In this document: positions 1 through 8,555 of the stretch, in pieces
Layout of the letters: every line of letters begins with the position of its first letter
Position numbering within the stretch: the first letter of the stretch is position 1
Source: Phycisphaerales bacterium
GTDB taxonomy: Bacteria > Planctomycetota > Phycisphaerae > Phycisphaerales > UBA1924
DNA length: 49,868 bases
NCBI GenBank assembly: GCA_020847535.1
Contig: JADLBU010000070.1
Location: 1-49,868, forward strand
Direction: 5' to 3'
Made by a program: the position numbers and the translations under genes
Notes under the pieces: generated by a model
The model's database searches: none
What the model was told of the DNA's origin: nothing
What the model saw: only the letters and a program-made list of their open reading frames with translations

Positions 1-20
1 CCCCCCCCCCCCCCCCCCCC
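1..20. other. Run of 20 C at the window edge
   Basis: The first 20 bases are all C and the first gene begins directly after them. The following gene is itself very C-rich, so a natural tract is possible. A homopolymer at the very edge, with no ribosome binding site before the ATG, looks more like a contig end or a sequencing artefact. Confidence 0.6.
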
Positions 21-962
21 ATGCCCAACTCCCCTACCTTCATCCCCTCCACCTACCCCGAGTACTTCGCCGACCACGGCGAGCCCGCACCCTACATCGC
101 CGAGACCGATCTCGACCTCCCCTCCGCTCTCACCGAGATCCCCACCGACACCAAGCCCTTCAACCCGACACCCGAAGTCGAGAACCAGGTCCTCACACAG
201 CTCGCCGATCCCACCCACTCACTCCTCTCGATCGCCCACGCCAACAACACCACCCTCAAAGCCCTCACCCTCTGGCTCGCCAAGCCCCAGATCGCCGCGC
301 TCGCCAACCAGATCCACACCGCCGCCGCACACAAAGCCCAGCTCTCCGCGGCCATCCAGCTCCCGCGCGCCATCCCTTCCATCCTCATCACCATCAGCGC
401 CTACCAGTCCGAAGAAATGAACGTCCCGCTCGACCACTCGCGCACCGGCCTCAACGCCCGCGCTCGCCAACGCTACGCCTCCCTCCGCGCCATCCACTAC
501 CTCCTAAGGATCGCCAACTACAAACCCCCACACATGCGCCCCACGCGCTCCCATTCCGAGCACGTGACCTCGCTCGGAGCCCCCGGCTTCAGCCGGGGGT
601 CGCAAGACCACCACCCATCCCACATCCCCCTCTCTCAATCAACCCTCGAACCCACATCCTCCGCTCCTCCCCCTCCCTCCACTTCCTCTCCGTGTCCCTC
701 CACCCCCTCTGTGTTCTCTTCTCCTCTTCCCCCCATCGAAGAGCAAATCCTCGACAACCCCGACCTCCTCCAAGACCTCATCAACACCGCCACCGCTTCC
801 CTCTCAGCGTCCCAACCTCCCCCCGATCACCGAATCCCCCTCCCCGTCCTCAACAACAACCCCTCCGCCCGCCTCAACGCAACCCCCACAACCTCACTCC
901 CCCGAGCCCGAAAGAGCCCGGCGCGAGCTTCCACCTCCACACCCTCGCTCCACGATCCCTGA
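21..962 (+). CDS. Hypothetical protein, proline/serine-rich C-terminus
   Basis: I do not recognise this 313-residue protein. Residues 1-175 look like a folded domain with helical stretches (about 50-125 and 150-170). Codon third positions are overwhelmingly C, which supports real coding. From about residue 180 it turns into a low-complexity proline/serine/threonine-rich tail. That tail contains a palindromic repeat (580-599) translated in frame, and then a short helical stretch near residues 240-265. There is no visible signal peptide or membrane segment. The ATG follows the poly-C edge immediately, so the true start may lie upstream of the window. Unlike the plus-strand genes further right, its coding strand is C-rich, matching the minus-strand genes there. 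Confidence 0.6.
   Translation: MPNSPTFIPSTYPEYFADHGEPAPYIAETDLDLPSALTEIPTDTKPFNPTPEVENQVLTQLADPTHSLLSIAHANNTTLKALTLWLAKPQIAALANQIHTAAAHKAQLSAAIQLPRAIPSILITISAYQSEEMNVPLDHSRTGLNARARQRYASLRAIHYLLRIANYKPPHMRPTRSHSEHVTSLGAPGFSRGSQDHHPSHIPLSQSTLEPTSSAPPPPSTSSPCPSTPSVFSSPLPPIEEQILDNPDLLQDLINTATASLSASQPPPDHRIPLPVLNNNPSARLNATPTTSLPRARKSPARASTSTPSLHDP
580..599. repeat. REP-like palindrome inside a coding region
   Basis: Two 9-base arms (CCCCCGGCT and AGCCGGGGG) surround a 2-base loop. The sequence is in frame in the hypothetical gene at 21-962. The same style of palindrome with a TTC-type centre is clustered at 27731-27839, so it probably belongs to a dispersed palindromic family. Confidence 0.65.
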
Positions 963-1057
963 CTCACATGCCCGACCGTGCCACCGATGTGGCGCAGGCC
1001 TTCCGGAGTCACTTCGGTGCGATCCCACACAAACCCTACCGACGCCCAAGCATCCCC

Positions 1058-1095
1058 ACTCGATGCCTAGATGCCTCATGCCTTGATGCCTTCCT
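1058..1095. repeat. 8-base-period repeat, AGGCATCG family
   Basis: On the minus strand this reads as four degenerate units of about AGGCATCG followed by AGTG. Related arrays lie at 8828-8905, 12602-12636 and 18649-18687. Here it sits between the end of the first gene and the nrdJ terminator. Confidence 0.6.
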
Positions 1096-1163
1096 CTCCA
1101 TCGACACGGCGCAATTCATCCACGAGACCATTCACCCGAGCTCGCGCTCGGGGCTCTCTTGAT

Positions 1164-1207
1164 CCAAAAAAAGAGACCCCCGGGCTGTGGTGGGATGCCC
1201 GGGGGTC
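1164..1207 (-). terminator. Rho-independent terminator of nrdJ
   Basis: A perfect 11-base inverted repeat (1175-1185 with 1197-1207) flanks an 11-base loop. On the minus strand it is followed at once by a run of seven T. It lies about 120 bases after the nrdJ stop codon and points the same way, so it should end the dcd-nrdJ transcript. Confidence 0.85.
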
Positions 1208-1293
1208 AGGGAGGTGCGGGGCTGCAGCGAGCGTGGTGGGAGGAGAGGGTGGGTTGCCCGCTACGCCCCGCGTGGGTGGCTCATGTTGTCGAT

Positions 1294-1326
1294 CACTCTG
1301 TCACTTCGTCACTTCCGTTACTTCAG
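1294..1326. repeat. 8-base-period repeat, GAAGTGAC family
   Basis: On the minus strand this reads as degenerate units of GAAGTGAC just after the nrdJ stop codon. Other copies are at 12450-12486 (inside smc), 16370-16390 (inside leuS), 20751-20790 and 23254-23292. Confidence 0.6.
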
Positions 1327-1329
1327 TTT

Positions 1330-4300
1330 TCAACTGCATCCGAGGCTCGCTCCGCAATTCAGGCACTTGTAGCACGTGCCGCTGCGAACCGTGATCGTGC
1401 CGCACGTATCGCACGGCGGGGCATCACCCACGGATTCCATTGCCTTCGTCAGCGTGTCGGCCGAGACGGCGGCAACCACGGTGGTCTTGGTTTGCGTCTG
1501 GGTTTCGATCTGGGTCTCGCTGATCGCGATCACTTCCTTGACCCCCCCACCGCCGTTGCCACCTCCTCCCGCGCGAGCATCAATGCGCGGCGGGAGCGAC
1601 GCCGAAGTCGCCTTGTTCCGGCGCGGATCATCTTGCGCAGCGCCCTGCCCGAGGCGATCCACGCTGGTCTGGTTGATGAGCCCGGCGAACGGAGCGGTCT
1701 GCTGGTCGGCGTGCGACTGCTGATCTCCGCCGCGCTTAGGGGCGTGCAGCTCGCGATAGCCCTGGATGAACTCCATCCCGATCCAGCGGAAGATGTAGTC
1801 GACCAGGCTCTTGGCGAACGGGATGTCGCGGTTCTCGGTCATGCCCGCGGGCTCGAAACGCTGGTGGCTGAACTTGGCGACCAGAGATTCGATCGGAACG
1901 CCGTACTGCAGCGCAACGCTGGTCGCCGTGCCCAGGGCATCCATGAGCCCGCCGATGGTCGAGCCTTCCTTGGACATCTGGATGAAGAGCTCACCCGGCT
2001 TGCCATCCTCGTAGAGCCCGACGGTGACGTACCCCTCGTGGCCGACGACGTTGAACTTGTGCGTGATGGAGCGGCGGGTGTCGGGGAGGCGGCGACGCAT
2101 CGGGCGATACACGACCTCGATGGTCTTCTCGGCGACCTTGGGGGCATCCATGTTCCCCGCGGCGTTCGCCAGGGATGCCACCGACTCGGCGACCTCTTCG
2201 CGTGCGGCGGCGAGTTCGGATTCATCGGCCTCATCGTCGTCGGCCTGGACCGAATCGGAGCTGGCCGAGAGCGGCTGCGAGAGCTTGCAGTTGTCGCGGT
2301 AGAGGGCGTTGGCCTTGAGGCCCAGCTCCCAGGAGAGGCGGTAGCTCTCGGCGATGTCCGAGACCGTGGCCTCGTTGGGGAGGTTGATGGTCTTGCTGAT
2401 CGCCCCGGAGATGAAGGGTTGAGCGGCGGCCATCATGCGGATGTGGCCGGAGGGTGCGATGAATCGCTTGCCGAGCTTGCCGCACTTGCTGGCGCAGTCG
2501 AAGACGGGAAGGTGATCGACGGCGAGCTGGGGCGCGCCCTCGACGGTCTGGGTGCCGCAGACCAGCGTGTTGAGCTGGTCGATCTCGGCGGTCTTGAGTC
2601 CGAGCTTTCGGAGGAGGTTGAAGCCGGCCTCCTGGCGAGCGGCGGATGGATCGAAGCCCAGGTGCTTGAGGGTCTCTTCGGAGATGCTCCACGCGGTGAA
2701 GGCGAAGGAAATCTCAAAGACGCTGGGGAGCGACTTCTCGATGCCGACCAAGTCGTGGTCGGAGAGGCCGCGATCGCTGAGCCAAGCGGCGAGCGTGGTG
2801 CCGGGGGTGACACCCTTGGCGGTCCCGGGCATGGGGACGTTGAGGGTGAGGTTGCCGAGCAGGTGGGTCATGATGCCGTTGGCCTGCTCATCGCCGTAGC
2901 CCAGGGCCTTGAGGGCGGGGGCGACGGATTCGTTGGCGATCTTGAAGTAGCCGCCGCCGGCGAGCTTCTTGAACTTGACGAGGGCGAAGTCGGGCTCGAC
3001 GCCGGTGGTGTCGCAATCCATCAGGAGGCCGATGGTGCCGGTGGGGGCGATCACGGTGACCTGGGCGTTGCGGAAGCCGTGCTTCTTGCCGAGTTCGAGG
3101 GCATCATCCCACGCGGCGACCGAGCGGATGAGGAGGTCATCGGCGTTGGCGATGTTGACCTTGCCGGCCTTGATGAGGCTGTGGTCGATGGGGACGGGGC
3201 GGGTGTGGGTGTTGAGACCTTCCCAGTCCGAGGCATCGCGGGAGAGACCCTGGGCCGCGCGGCGATGGTTTCGGATGACGCGGAGCATGTTGTCCTTGTC
3301 GGCGGCGTAGCCGGGGAAGGGCTGGAGCTCCTTGGCGATCAGGGCGGACTGGCGATAGCTGCGTCCGGTGAGGATCGCGGTGAGGGTGGCGCAGACCGCG
3401 CGGGCCTCATCGGAGTCGTAGGGGATGCCGGCCTGCATGAGCATGGCGCCGAGGTTGGCGTAGCCGAGGCCGAGGGTGCGGTACTTGTAGGAGAGCTCGG
3501 CGATCTCGCGGCTGGGGAAGGCGGCCATGAGGACGGAGATCTCGAGGACGATGGTCCAGAGGTCGATCGCGTGCTCGTAGCGCTCGATGTCGAAGATGCG
3601 CCTGGCGGGGTCGTAGAACTTCAGGACGTTGAGGGAGGCGAGGTTGCAGGCTGTGTTGTCGAGGAACATGTACTCCGAGCAGGGGTTGCTCGCGTTGATG
3701 CGGCCGCCGCTGGGGCAGGTGTGCCAGGCGTTGATGGTGGAGTCGAACTGGACGCCGGGATCAGCGCAGCGCCAGGCGGCGTAGCAGATCTCATCCCAGA
3801 GCTTGGTCGAGTCGAACGTCCGGGCGGGCTTTTCGGGCGTGGTGCGCCAGTGGGTCTTCCACTGACCGCCGGTGTCGAGGGTTTCGAAGAACTCATCGGG
3901 GATGCGGACGGAGTTGTTGCTGTTCTGGCCGCTGACGGTGAGGTAGGCCTCGCCGTTGAAGTCGTAGTCGAGGTCGAGCTTCATCTTGGCGGCGGTGTCG
4001 GCGAGCTGCTGGTCGTGCTTCTTGAGGAGCTTGAGCCCCTCGACAAGGGCCTGAACCTTGATCTCCTCGCGGACCTTCCAGTTGATGAAGGTCTCGATGT
4101 CGGGGTGGGACATGTCGAGGCAGACCATCTTGGCAGCGCGGCGGGTGGTGCCGCCGGACTTGATCGCCGATGCAGCGCGATCGCCGATGCGGAGCCAGGA
4201 CATGAGGCCCGAGGATTTGCCGCCGCCGGAGAGGGGTTCGCCCTCTGCGCGGAGGTTGGAGAAGTTGGTGCCGGTGCCGGAGCCGTACTTGAAGAGGCGA

Positions 4301-4896
4301 GCCTCGCGGACCCAAAGGTCCATGATGCCGCCCTCGTTCACGAGGTCATCGGTGATGGACTGGATGAAGCAGGCGTGGGGCTGGGGGTGGGTGTAGGCAT
4401 CGTCGGCGAGCTCGGCGGTGCCGGGCCGCACTTTCGAGTCTTGGGGATTCACGATCCAGTGACCCTGGGCGGGGCCGGAGATGCTGTAGGCGAAGTTGAG
4501 GCCGGTGTTGAACCACTGGGGGCTGTTGGGCGCGCAGACCTGGTTGACGAGCATGTGGGCGAGCTCGTCGTAGAAGGCCTGGGCATCGGCCTTGGAGTCG
4601 AAGTAGTTGTGCTTCTCACCCCAGTGTCGCCAGCAGCCGGCGAGCCGGTGGATGACTTGGCGCGCGGATTTCTCGGGGCCGGTGGCGCCCTTGCCGTCGG
4701 GGACGCCGGCTTTGCGGAAGTATTTGGAGACCATGATGTCGGTCGCGAGCTGCGACCAGGTCTCGGGGACTTCGGCATCTTTCATCTCGAAGACCGTCGA
4801 ACCGTCCGGGTTCGAGATCCTTGATGACCGCTTGATCCACTTCACGCTGGCGAAGGGGTCGGCACCATCCTTGGTGAATTTGCGGGTGATCTTCAT
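1330..4896 (-). CDS. nrdJ: Vitamin B12-dependent ribonucleotide reductase (class II)
   Basis: This 1188-residue enzyme reduces ribonucleotides to deoxyribonucleotides using adenosylcobalamin to generate the active-site thiyl radical, so it needs no oxygen and no separate radical subunit. Visible family features are an early cysteine in HACFIQS, the glycine-rich KYGSGTGTNFSNLR segment, the catalytic Asn-Cys-Glu motif in NPCSEY, APTGTIGLLMDCDTTG in the barrel, and a C-terminal cysteine cluster (CDTCG through CLNCGASLGCS) of the kind that re-reduces the active site. I chose the ATG at 4896, giving MKITRKF, because AGAGGT lies 6 bases upstream; an upstream frame to 4947 lacks support. It lies downstream of dcd on the same strand, which fits a dNTP supply operon, and is followed by a strong terminator. 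A 1221-codon open frame on the opposite strand is a shadow. Confidence 0.97.
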   Translation of the reverse strand: MKITRKFTKDGADPFASVKWIKRSSRISNPDGSTVFEMKDAEVPETWSQLATDIMVSKYFRKAGVPDGKGATGPEKSARQVIHRLAGCWRHWGEKHNYFDSKADAQAFYDELAHMLVNQVCAPNSPQWFNTGLNFAYSISGPAQGHWIVNPQDSKVRPGTAELADDAYTHPQPHACFIQSITDDLVNEGGIMDLWVREARLFKYGSGTGTNFSNLRAEGEPLSGGGKSSGLMSWLRIGDRAASAIKSGGTTRRAAKMVCLDMSHPDIETFINWKVREEIKVQALVEGLKLLKKHDQQLADTAAKMKLDLDYDFNGEAYLTVSGQNSNNSVRIPDEFFETLDTGGQWKTHWRTTPEKPARTFDSTKLWDEICYAAWRCADPGVQFDSTINAWHTCPSGGRINASNPCSEYMFLDNTACNLASLNVLKFYDPARRIFDIERYEHAIDLWTIVLEISVLMAAFPSREIAELSYKYRTLGLGYANLGAMLMQAGIPYDSDEARAVCATLTAILTGRSYRQSALIAKELQPFPGYAADKDNMLRVIRNHRRAAQGLSRDASDWEGLNTHTRPVPIDHSLIKAGKVNIANADDLLIRSVAAWDDALELGKKHGFRNAQVTVIAPTGTIGLLMDCDTTGVEPDFALVKFKKLAGGGYFKIANESVAPALKALGYGDEQANGIMTHLLGNLTLNVPMPGTAKGVTPGTTLAAWLSDRGLSDHDLVGIEKSLPSVFEISFAFTAWSISEETLKHLGFDPSAARQEAGFNLLRKLGLKTAEIDQLNTLVCGTQTVEGAPQLAVDHLPVFDCASKCGKLGKRFIAPSGHIRMMAAAQPFISGAISKTINLPNEATVSDIAESYRLSWELGLKANALYRDNCKLSQPLSASSDSVQADDDEADESELAAAREEVAESVASLANAAGNMDAPKVAEKTIEVVYRPMRRRLPDTRRSITHKFNVVGHEGYVTVGLYEDGKPGELFIQMSKEGSTIGGLMDALGTATSVALQYGVPIESLVAKFSHQRFEPAGMTENRDIPFAKSLVDYIFRWIGMEFIQGYRELHAPKRGGDQQSHADQQTAPFAGLINQTSVDRLGQGAAQDDPRRNKATSASLPPRIDARAGGGGNGGGGVKEVIAISETQIETQTQTKTTVVAAVSADTLTKAMESVGDAPPCDTCGTITVRSGTCYKCLNCGASLGCS

Positions 4897-4924
4897 TCTG
4901 ACCTCTGATACCTGAAACCGGTTT

Positions 4925-5260
4925 TCACGGGCGATCAATGCAAACAAACACTTCGTCCAGCAGCACTGAACCGCGAACTGAGTCAGTCAACCAGACAAGG
5001 CGAGTCTGACCTTTCGGATGAAAACAGTTCTTGCCGTTGCGGTAAAATGAGCCGTTCTTCTCAAGTACGATTCGGCGCTGGCGACCGTGGTTCACGACCG
5101 CTACGCGATCAATTTCATATCGCCAGAATCCACCGTGCGTAGTGCGCACGGCAACTTCGTCGCCAACAACGAGACCGAACTCCTCATGCCATGACAGAAA
5201 TTCTTCTGGAGTCTGCCCTCCACACGGCGCCATCGACTTCGTTGTACTTTGTGCGTTCAT
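4925..5260 (-). CDS. Small hypothetical protein between dcd and nrdJ
   Basis: I do not recognise this 111-residue protein. Alternating hydrophobic and charged residues (EVAVRT, WRYEIDRVAVV, RIVLEK, RLVWLTD, EVFVCI) suggest a small, mostly beta-stranded fold. There is no signal peptide or membrane segment. The ATG at 5260 is preferred; a TTG at 5272 is also in frame. It sits 19 bases after the dcd stop and 28 bases before the nrdJ start, so it is probably co-transcribed with both. Its base composition is less GC-rich and lacks the strong strand skew of its neighbours, which suggests later insertion into the operon. No function can be assigned. Confidence 0.6.
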   Translation of the reverse strand: MNAQSTTKSMAPCGGQTPEEFLSWHEEFGLVVGDEVAVRTTHGGFWRYEIDRVAVVNHGRQRRIVLEKNGSFYRNGKNCFHPKGQTRLVWLTDSVRGSVLLDEVFVCIDRP

Positions 5261-5279
5261 TGATGAACTCAATGTTCTC

Positions 5280-5858
5280 TCAATCCACCTTCGGCAACGT
5301 CAAACCACCTTGATCCTGGTACTTGCCGGACTTGTCCGCGTAGCTTTTCTCGCAGACTTTGTCGGCCTTGAGGAATACGAGTTGGGCGACACCCTCGTTC
5401 GCGTAGACGCGGGCGGGGAGGGGGGTTGTGTTAGAGATCTCGAGGGTGACCTTGCCGCGCCATTCGGGCTCGAGGGGGGTGACGTTCACGATGAGGCCGC
5501 AGCGGGCGTAGGTGCTTTTGCCGACGCAGATGGCGAGCACGTCGCGGGGGATCGCCAGGTACTCGACGGTCTCGCAGAGGGCGAACGAGTTGGGGGGGAT
5601 GATGACGTACTGCTTGTCGGCGGGGCGGCCCGCCACGTCGACCTCGACCATCATGTCATCTGAGAAGCTCTTGGGATCGACGACGGCGATGTCCCCGGAG
5701 CGGGTGGTGGGTGTGAAGATCTTGAAGCGTGTGCCGACGCGGACGTCGTAGCCGTAGGAGGAGACGCCGAAGGAGATGCGGCCCGGGCGCTTCTGAGCGG
5801 CCTCGAAGGGCTCGATCTTGATCTGGTCACGGATCTGGAAGTCGGCGAGCACGGGCAC
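5280..5858 (-). CDS. dcd: dCTP deaminase
   Basis: Converts dCTP to dUTP, the step that feeds dTMP synthesis. The 192-residue product matches the usual family length of about 190. It has the trimer-forming beta fold motifs: [19 protein letters not shown], then [14 protein letters not shown] containing the catalytic glutamate, and a C-terminal [12 protein letters not shown] tail that closes over the substrate. The frame is open to 6053, but I place the start at the GTG at 5858, giving an N-terminus of (M)[12 protein letters not shown]. That start has AGAGGT about 9 bases upstream and gives the family's normal N-terminus. The gene leads the set dcd - small ORF - nrdJ, all concerned with deoxynucleotide supply. 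Bifunctional dCTP deaminase/dUTPase activity cannot be excluded from sequence alone. Confidence 0.92.
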   Translation of the reverse strand: MPVLADFQIRDQIKIEPFEAAQKRPGRISFGVSSYGYDVRVGTRFKIFTPTTRSGDIAVVDPKSFSDDMMVEVDVAGRPADKQYVIIPPNSFALCETVEYLAIPRDVLAICVGKSTYARCGLIVNVTPLEPEWRGKVTLEISNTTPLPARVYANEGVAQLVFLKADKVCEKSYADKSGKYQDQGGLTLPKVD

Positions 5859-6297
5859 GGCGGAAACACCTCTGGCGGGAAAACTCCGGAGACGCGAGGG
5901 CATCCCTTCCCCCGCTACCCCGGATGGTTCGTTCGGTCGTTGATTGGTCGGTCGCGGCGGCCCTAGATCCCCCACGGATCCACCCGAGCCGTCCGATCGA
6001 GAAGAGACCAGCATACCACTATGGATCGTAGGTGCAAGGGGGTGAACCCGCAAAATCTGGTGTCAATTTGTGGAAATGGTGTCGATTGGGCACAAGTGGA
6101 AGGAAGAGCGGAGGTTGCGCGCCGGGTGGGTGTTTTCCCGGGTCGGAGGTAGTGACGGGAGGTGACAGGAAGCGACAGGGTGATGGTGTGGAGAAGGTGG
6201 CGCGGGAGGCGACGAAAGATCCGTACAATGAGCGCAAGCGAACGGTGAAGATTGAACCCGCGCCTGGGTTTGCCCAGTTCGCTGCGTGCGAGCATTG
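5859..6297. promoter_or_regulatory. Divergent intergenic region between dcd and the FlgI-like gene
   Basis: This 439-base gap separates divergently transcribed genes and must hold both promoters. A -10-like TACAAT lies at 6224-6229 facing the plus-strand gene, but I see no convincing -35 partner. A short reiterated GGTCG-rich stretch lies near 5935-5960. I see no RNA gene or long hairpin here. Confidence 0.4.
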
Positions 6298-8334
6298 ATG
6301 ATGAAGCAGAAGCATTCGGTGTCCGCGATGACCAAGGTCATCGCGGCGGTCGCGATCGTCGGCGCATTGATGGCGCCGGGGTGTGATTCCCCGATGAAGC
6401 GTGCGCGGACGATTTCACCCGTGGTGCGGGATGTGCCGGCGGTGCTGCGCGGGACGATCGGATCGGAGGCGGAGATCATCGGCACGCGGCCGATCGTGGT
6501 GTCGGGGTACGGGCTGGTGGTGGGAGTGAACGGGACGGGCGGGGGGATCGTCAACGAGCGGATCGCGGCGACCATGGAGCGCATGATGGCGCTCAACAAG
6601 ATCTCGAAGGCGACGGATTTCCCGCCGCAGTACAGCGGGCTTCAGGGGAAGACTCCGAGCCAGCTGCTGCGAGATCCGGATGTGGCGGTGGTGCTTGTAC
6701 AGGCGGCGATCGCGCCGGGATCTCCGGATGGATCGACGTTTGACGTGTACGTGCGTGCGATCAACGCGACCAGCCTGGAGGGCGGGACGCTGTGGACGAC
6801 AGACATGGCGATCGGTGATGCGACGCCCTTGGGGGGATTCAAGACGCGGAACATCGCGCAGGCGAAGGGACCGATCTTCCTGAATCCGTTCGCCGAGCCG
6901 GGCAAGGAGGACAACGGGGTTTCGCAGACGGTGGGTCGAATCCTGGATGGCGGGGTGGTGACGCAGCCGTTGCAGTTGATCATCCAGATGGACAACGTGA
7001 GCTTTGACCGGGCGCGTGCGATCACGGGGGCGATCAACACGAGGTTCCCTGAGGAGCCGGGCGATGATGGTCCGGCAGCGCGTGGCAAGACAGGGGGCAA
7101 TATCGGGACGGGCGAGGGCGGGCGGATTGCGCTGTCGATCCCGGGTTCGTGGCGGAACCACCCGATCGAGTTCCTGAACCTGGTTCGTTCGCTTCAGATC
7201 GACCAGACGTATCCGGAGGAGCACGCTCGGCGATACATCGAGGCGCTCAAGAGCGAGCCGCGAATGGCGGGGGATCTGGCGTGGTGCCTGGAGGCGGTAG
7301 GGCCCAAGGCGCTGCCATTCATTCGCCCGATGTACGACTATCCGGAGATTGTGCCGCGGCTGGCCGCGTTGCAGGCGGGGGCGAGGTTGAACGATCCACG
7401 TGCCGGAGAGGCGCTGCGGGAGCTTGCGATCAGTGGGACGGGCGCGGTTCGGACGCAGGCGATCGATCTGTTGGCGCTGATCGATGGCGGCCCGACGGTG
7501 GATGTGGCGCTGCGGGAGCTGTGCCGTGCGGAGGAGCTGACGGTGCGTGCATCGGCGTACGAGGCGCTGGCGACCCGCGCGGCGGGTGCGCAATTGAATC
7601 GGATGATGCGTGCGCAGCGTGACACGCTTTCGACTGATCCGCGAGCGATTCCGCGTCCGCTGACGCACCTGGAGGAGCTGGCGAAGATGCAGTTCCCGGG
7701 GCGCACGGTGCAGGGGATCAGCCGGGAGGTTGTGGAGGGCAAGTTCCTGCTGGATGTGGTGCCGTACGGGGAGCCGATGATCTACATCACGCAGCAGGGC
7801 CGGCCGCGGGTGGTGGTGTTCGGCGCCAGGCCGGCGCTGGACACGGAGATCCTGGTATCGACGTGGTCGGACCGGCTGATGATCGATGGGGATGAGAGCA
7901 CCGGGAAGGTGCGCGTGTACTACCGGGATTACCGGGATGAGCGGGTGACGACCAGCCAGCTGAAGCCGGATCTTGTGCAGTTCATCCGGTTTCTGGCGCA
8001 CGAGCCGACGCCTTCGGATCCGGAGCCGGGGCTGGGGATGAGGTACTCGGAGGTGGTCGGGGCGCTGTACGCGATCCACCAGGCCAAGGGGACGGATGCG
8101 GCGTTCACGACGGAGCGTGACAAGCTGCTGGCGGAGATCCTGGATGCGGAGGCGGGGACGCTGCTCTCGGATCGCCCGGAGGGTGAGGAGGATCGGCTGC
8201 GGCTGGAGGAGTTCAAGAAGCCGCAGAAGGCCAGGAACCTCCCGAGCCCGGTGGATCGGCGGCCTCAGAAGCCGGAGCTGGTGCCGATCGCACCGCCGCC
8301 GCCGACGGTGGATGCGAACAAACCCCAGAACTGA
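6298..8334 (+). CDS. FlgI-like (flagellar P-ring type) lipoprotein with HEAT-like repeats
   Basis: A 678-residue protein. The N-terminus has a hydrophobic segment ending in GALMAPGC, an imperfect lipobox with Cys29, so it is probably an outer-membrane or periplasmic lipoprotein. Residues about 60-260 carry FlgI-like signatures, especially VVSGYGLVVGVNGTG and VVLVQAAIAPG. Residues about 300-450 contain repeated alanine/leucine-rich helical pairs typical of HEAT repeats. A further beta-rich domain (about 470-600) and a proline-rich tail follow. Standard FlgI is near 370 residues, lacks helical repeats, and is a secreted protein rather than a lipoprotein. No other flagellar gene is present, so a P-ring role is doubtful. 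I used the first ATG (6298); a GTG at 6286 is in frame. Confidence 0.7.
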   Translation: MMKQKHSVSAMTKVIAAVAIVGALMAPGCDSPMKRARTISPVVRDVPAVLRGTIGSEAEIIGTRPIVVSGYGLVVGVNGTGGGIVNERIAATMERMMALNKISKATDFPPQYSGLQGKTPSQLLRDPDVAVVLVQAAIAPGSPDGSTFDVYVRAINATSLEGGTLWTTDMAIGDATPLGGFKTRNIAQAKGPIFLNPFAEPGKEDNGVSQTVGRILDGGVVTQPLQLIIQMDNVSFDRARAITGAINTRFPEEPGDDGPAARGKTGGNIGTGEGGRIALSIPGSWRNHPIEFLNLVRSLQIDQTYPEEHARRYIEALKSEPRMAGDLAWCLEAVGPKALPFIRPMYDYPEIVPRLAALQAGARLNDPRAGEALRELAISGTGAVRTQAIDLLALIDGGPTVDVALRELCRAEELTVRASAYEALATRAAGAQLNRMMRAQRDTLSTDPRAIPRPLTHLEELAKMQFPGRTVQGISREVVEGKFLLDVVPYGEPMIYITQQGRPRVVVFGARPALDTEILVSTWSDRLMIDGDESTGKVRVYYRDYRDERVTTSQLKPDLVQFIRFLAHEPTPSDPEPGLGMRYSEVVGALYAIHQAKGTDAAFTTERDKLLAEILDAEAGTLLSDRPEGEEDRLRLEEFKKPQKARNLPSPVDRRPQKPELVPIAPPPPTVDANKPQN

Positions 8335-8555
8335 GAGGCCAGCCCGATAAGTCGGGAGGCTCTCTGGCTTTGCAGGCAGAGGACGATGATTCCCGATATA
8401 GTGTGGTTCTGCGCCTTGCGCCCAACCCATTGTGGTATCAGGCGGGGGTGTCATTGGGTCGAATCGGTCGTCTAAAGACCGGGCTTTGAGGGCATCTGCG
8501 CCATGGAGGGTGCAGCGCCGGAGATCCTGGCGAGCGACACGGAGGTTGCGACGCG
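8335..8555. other. Gap between the FlgI-like gene and smc
   Basis: The 221-base gap contains a small imperfect hairpin just after the first stop codon (arms near 8341-8345 and 8352-8359). No T-run follows it, so it is at best a weak terminator. A -10-like TATAGT is at 8397-8402. Nothing else stands out. Confidence 0.3.

Noticed and set aside
1159..4824. A 1221-codon open frame on the + strand opposite nrdJ
   Set aside because: It is the antisense of a clear class II ribonucleotide reductase. Extreme GC and codon bias keep the opposite strand open; the product is a glycine/valine/aspartate-rich string with no family features.
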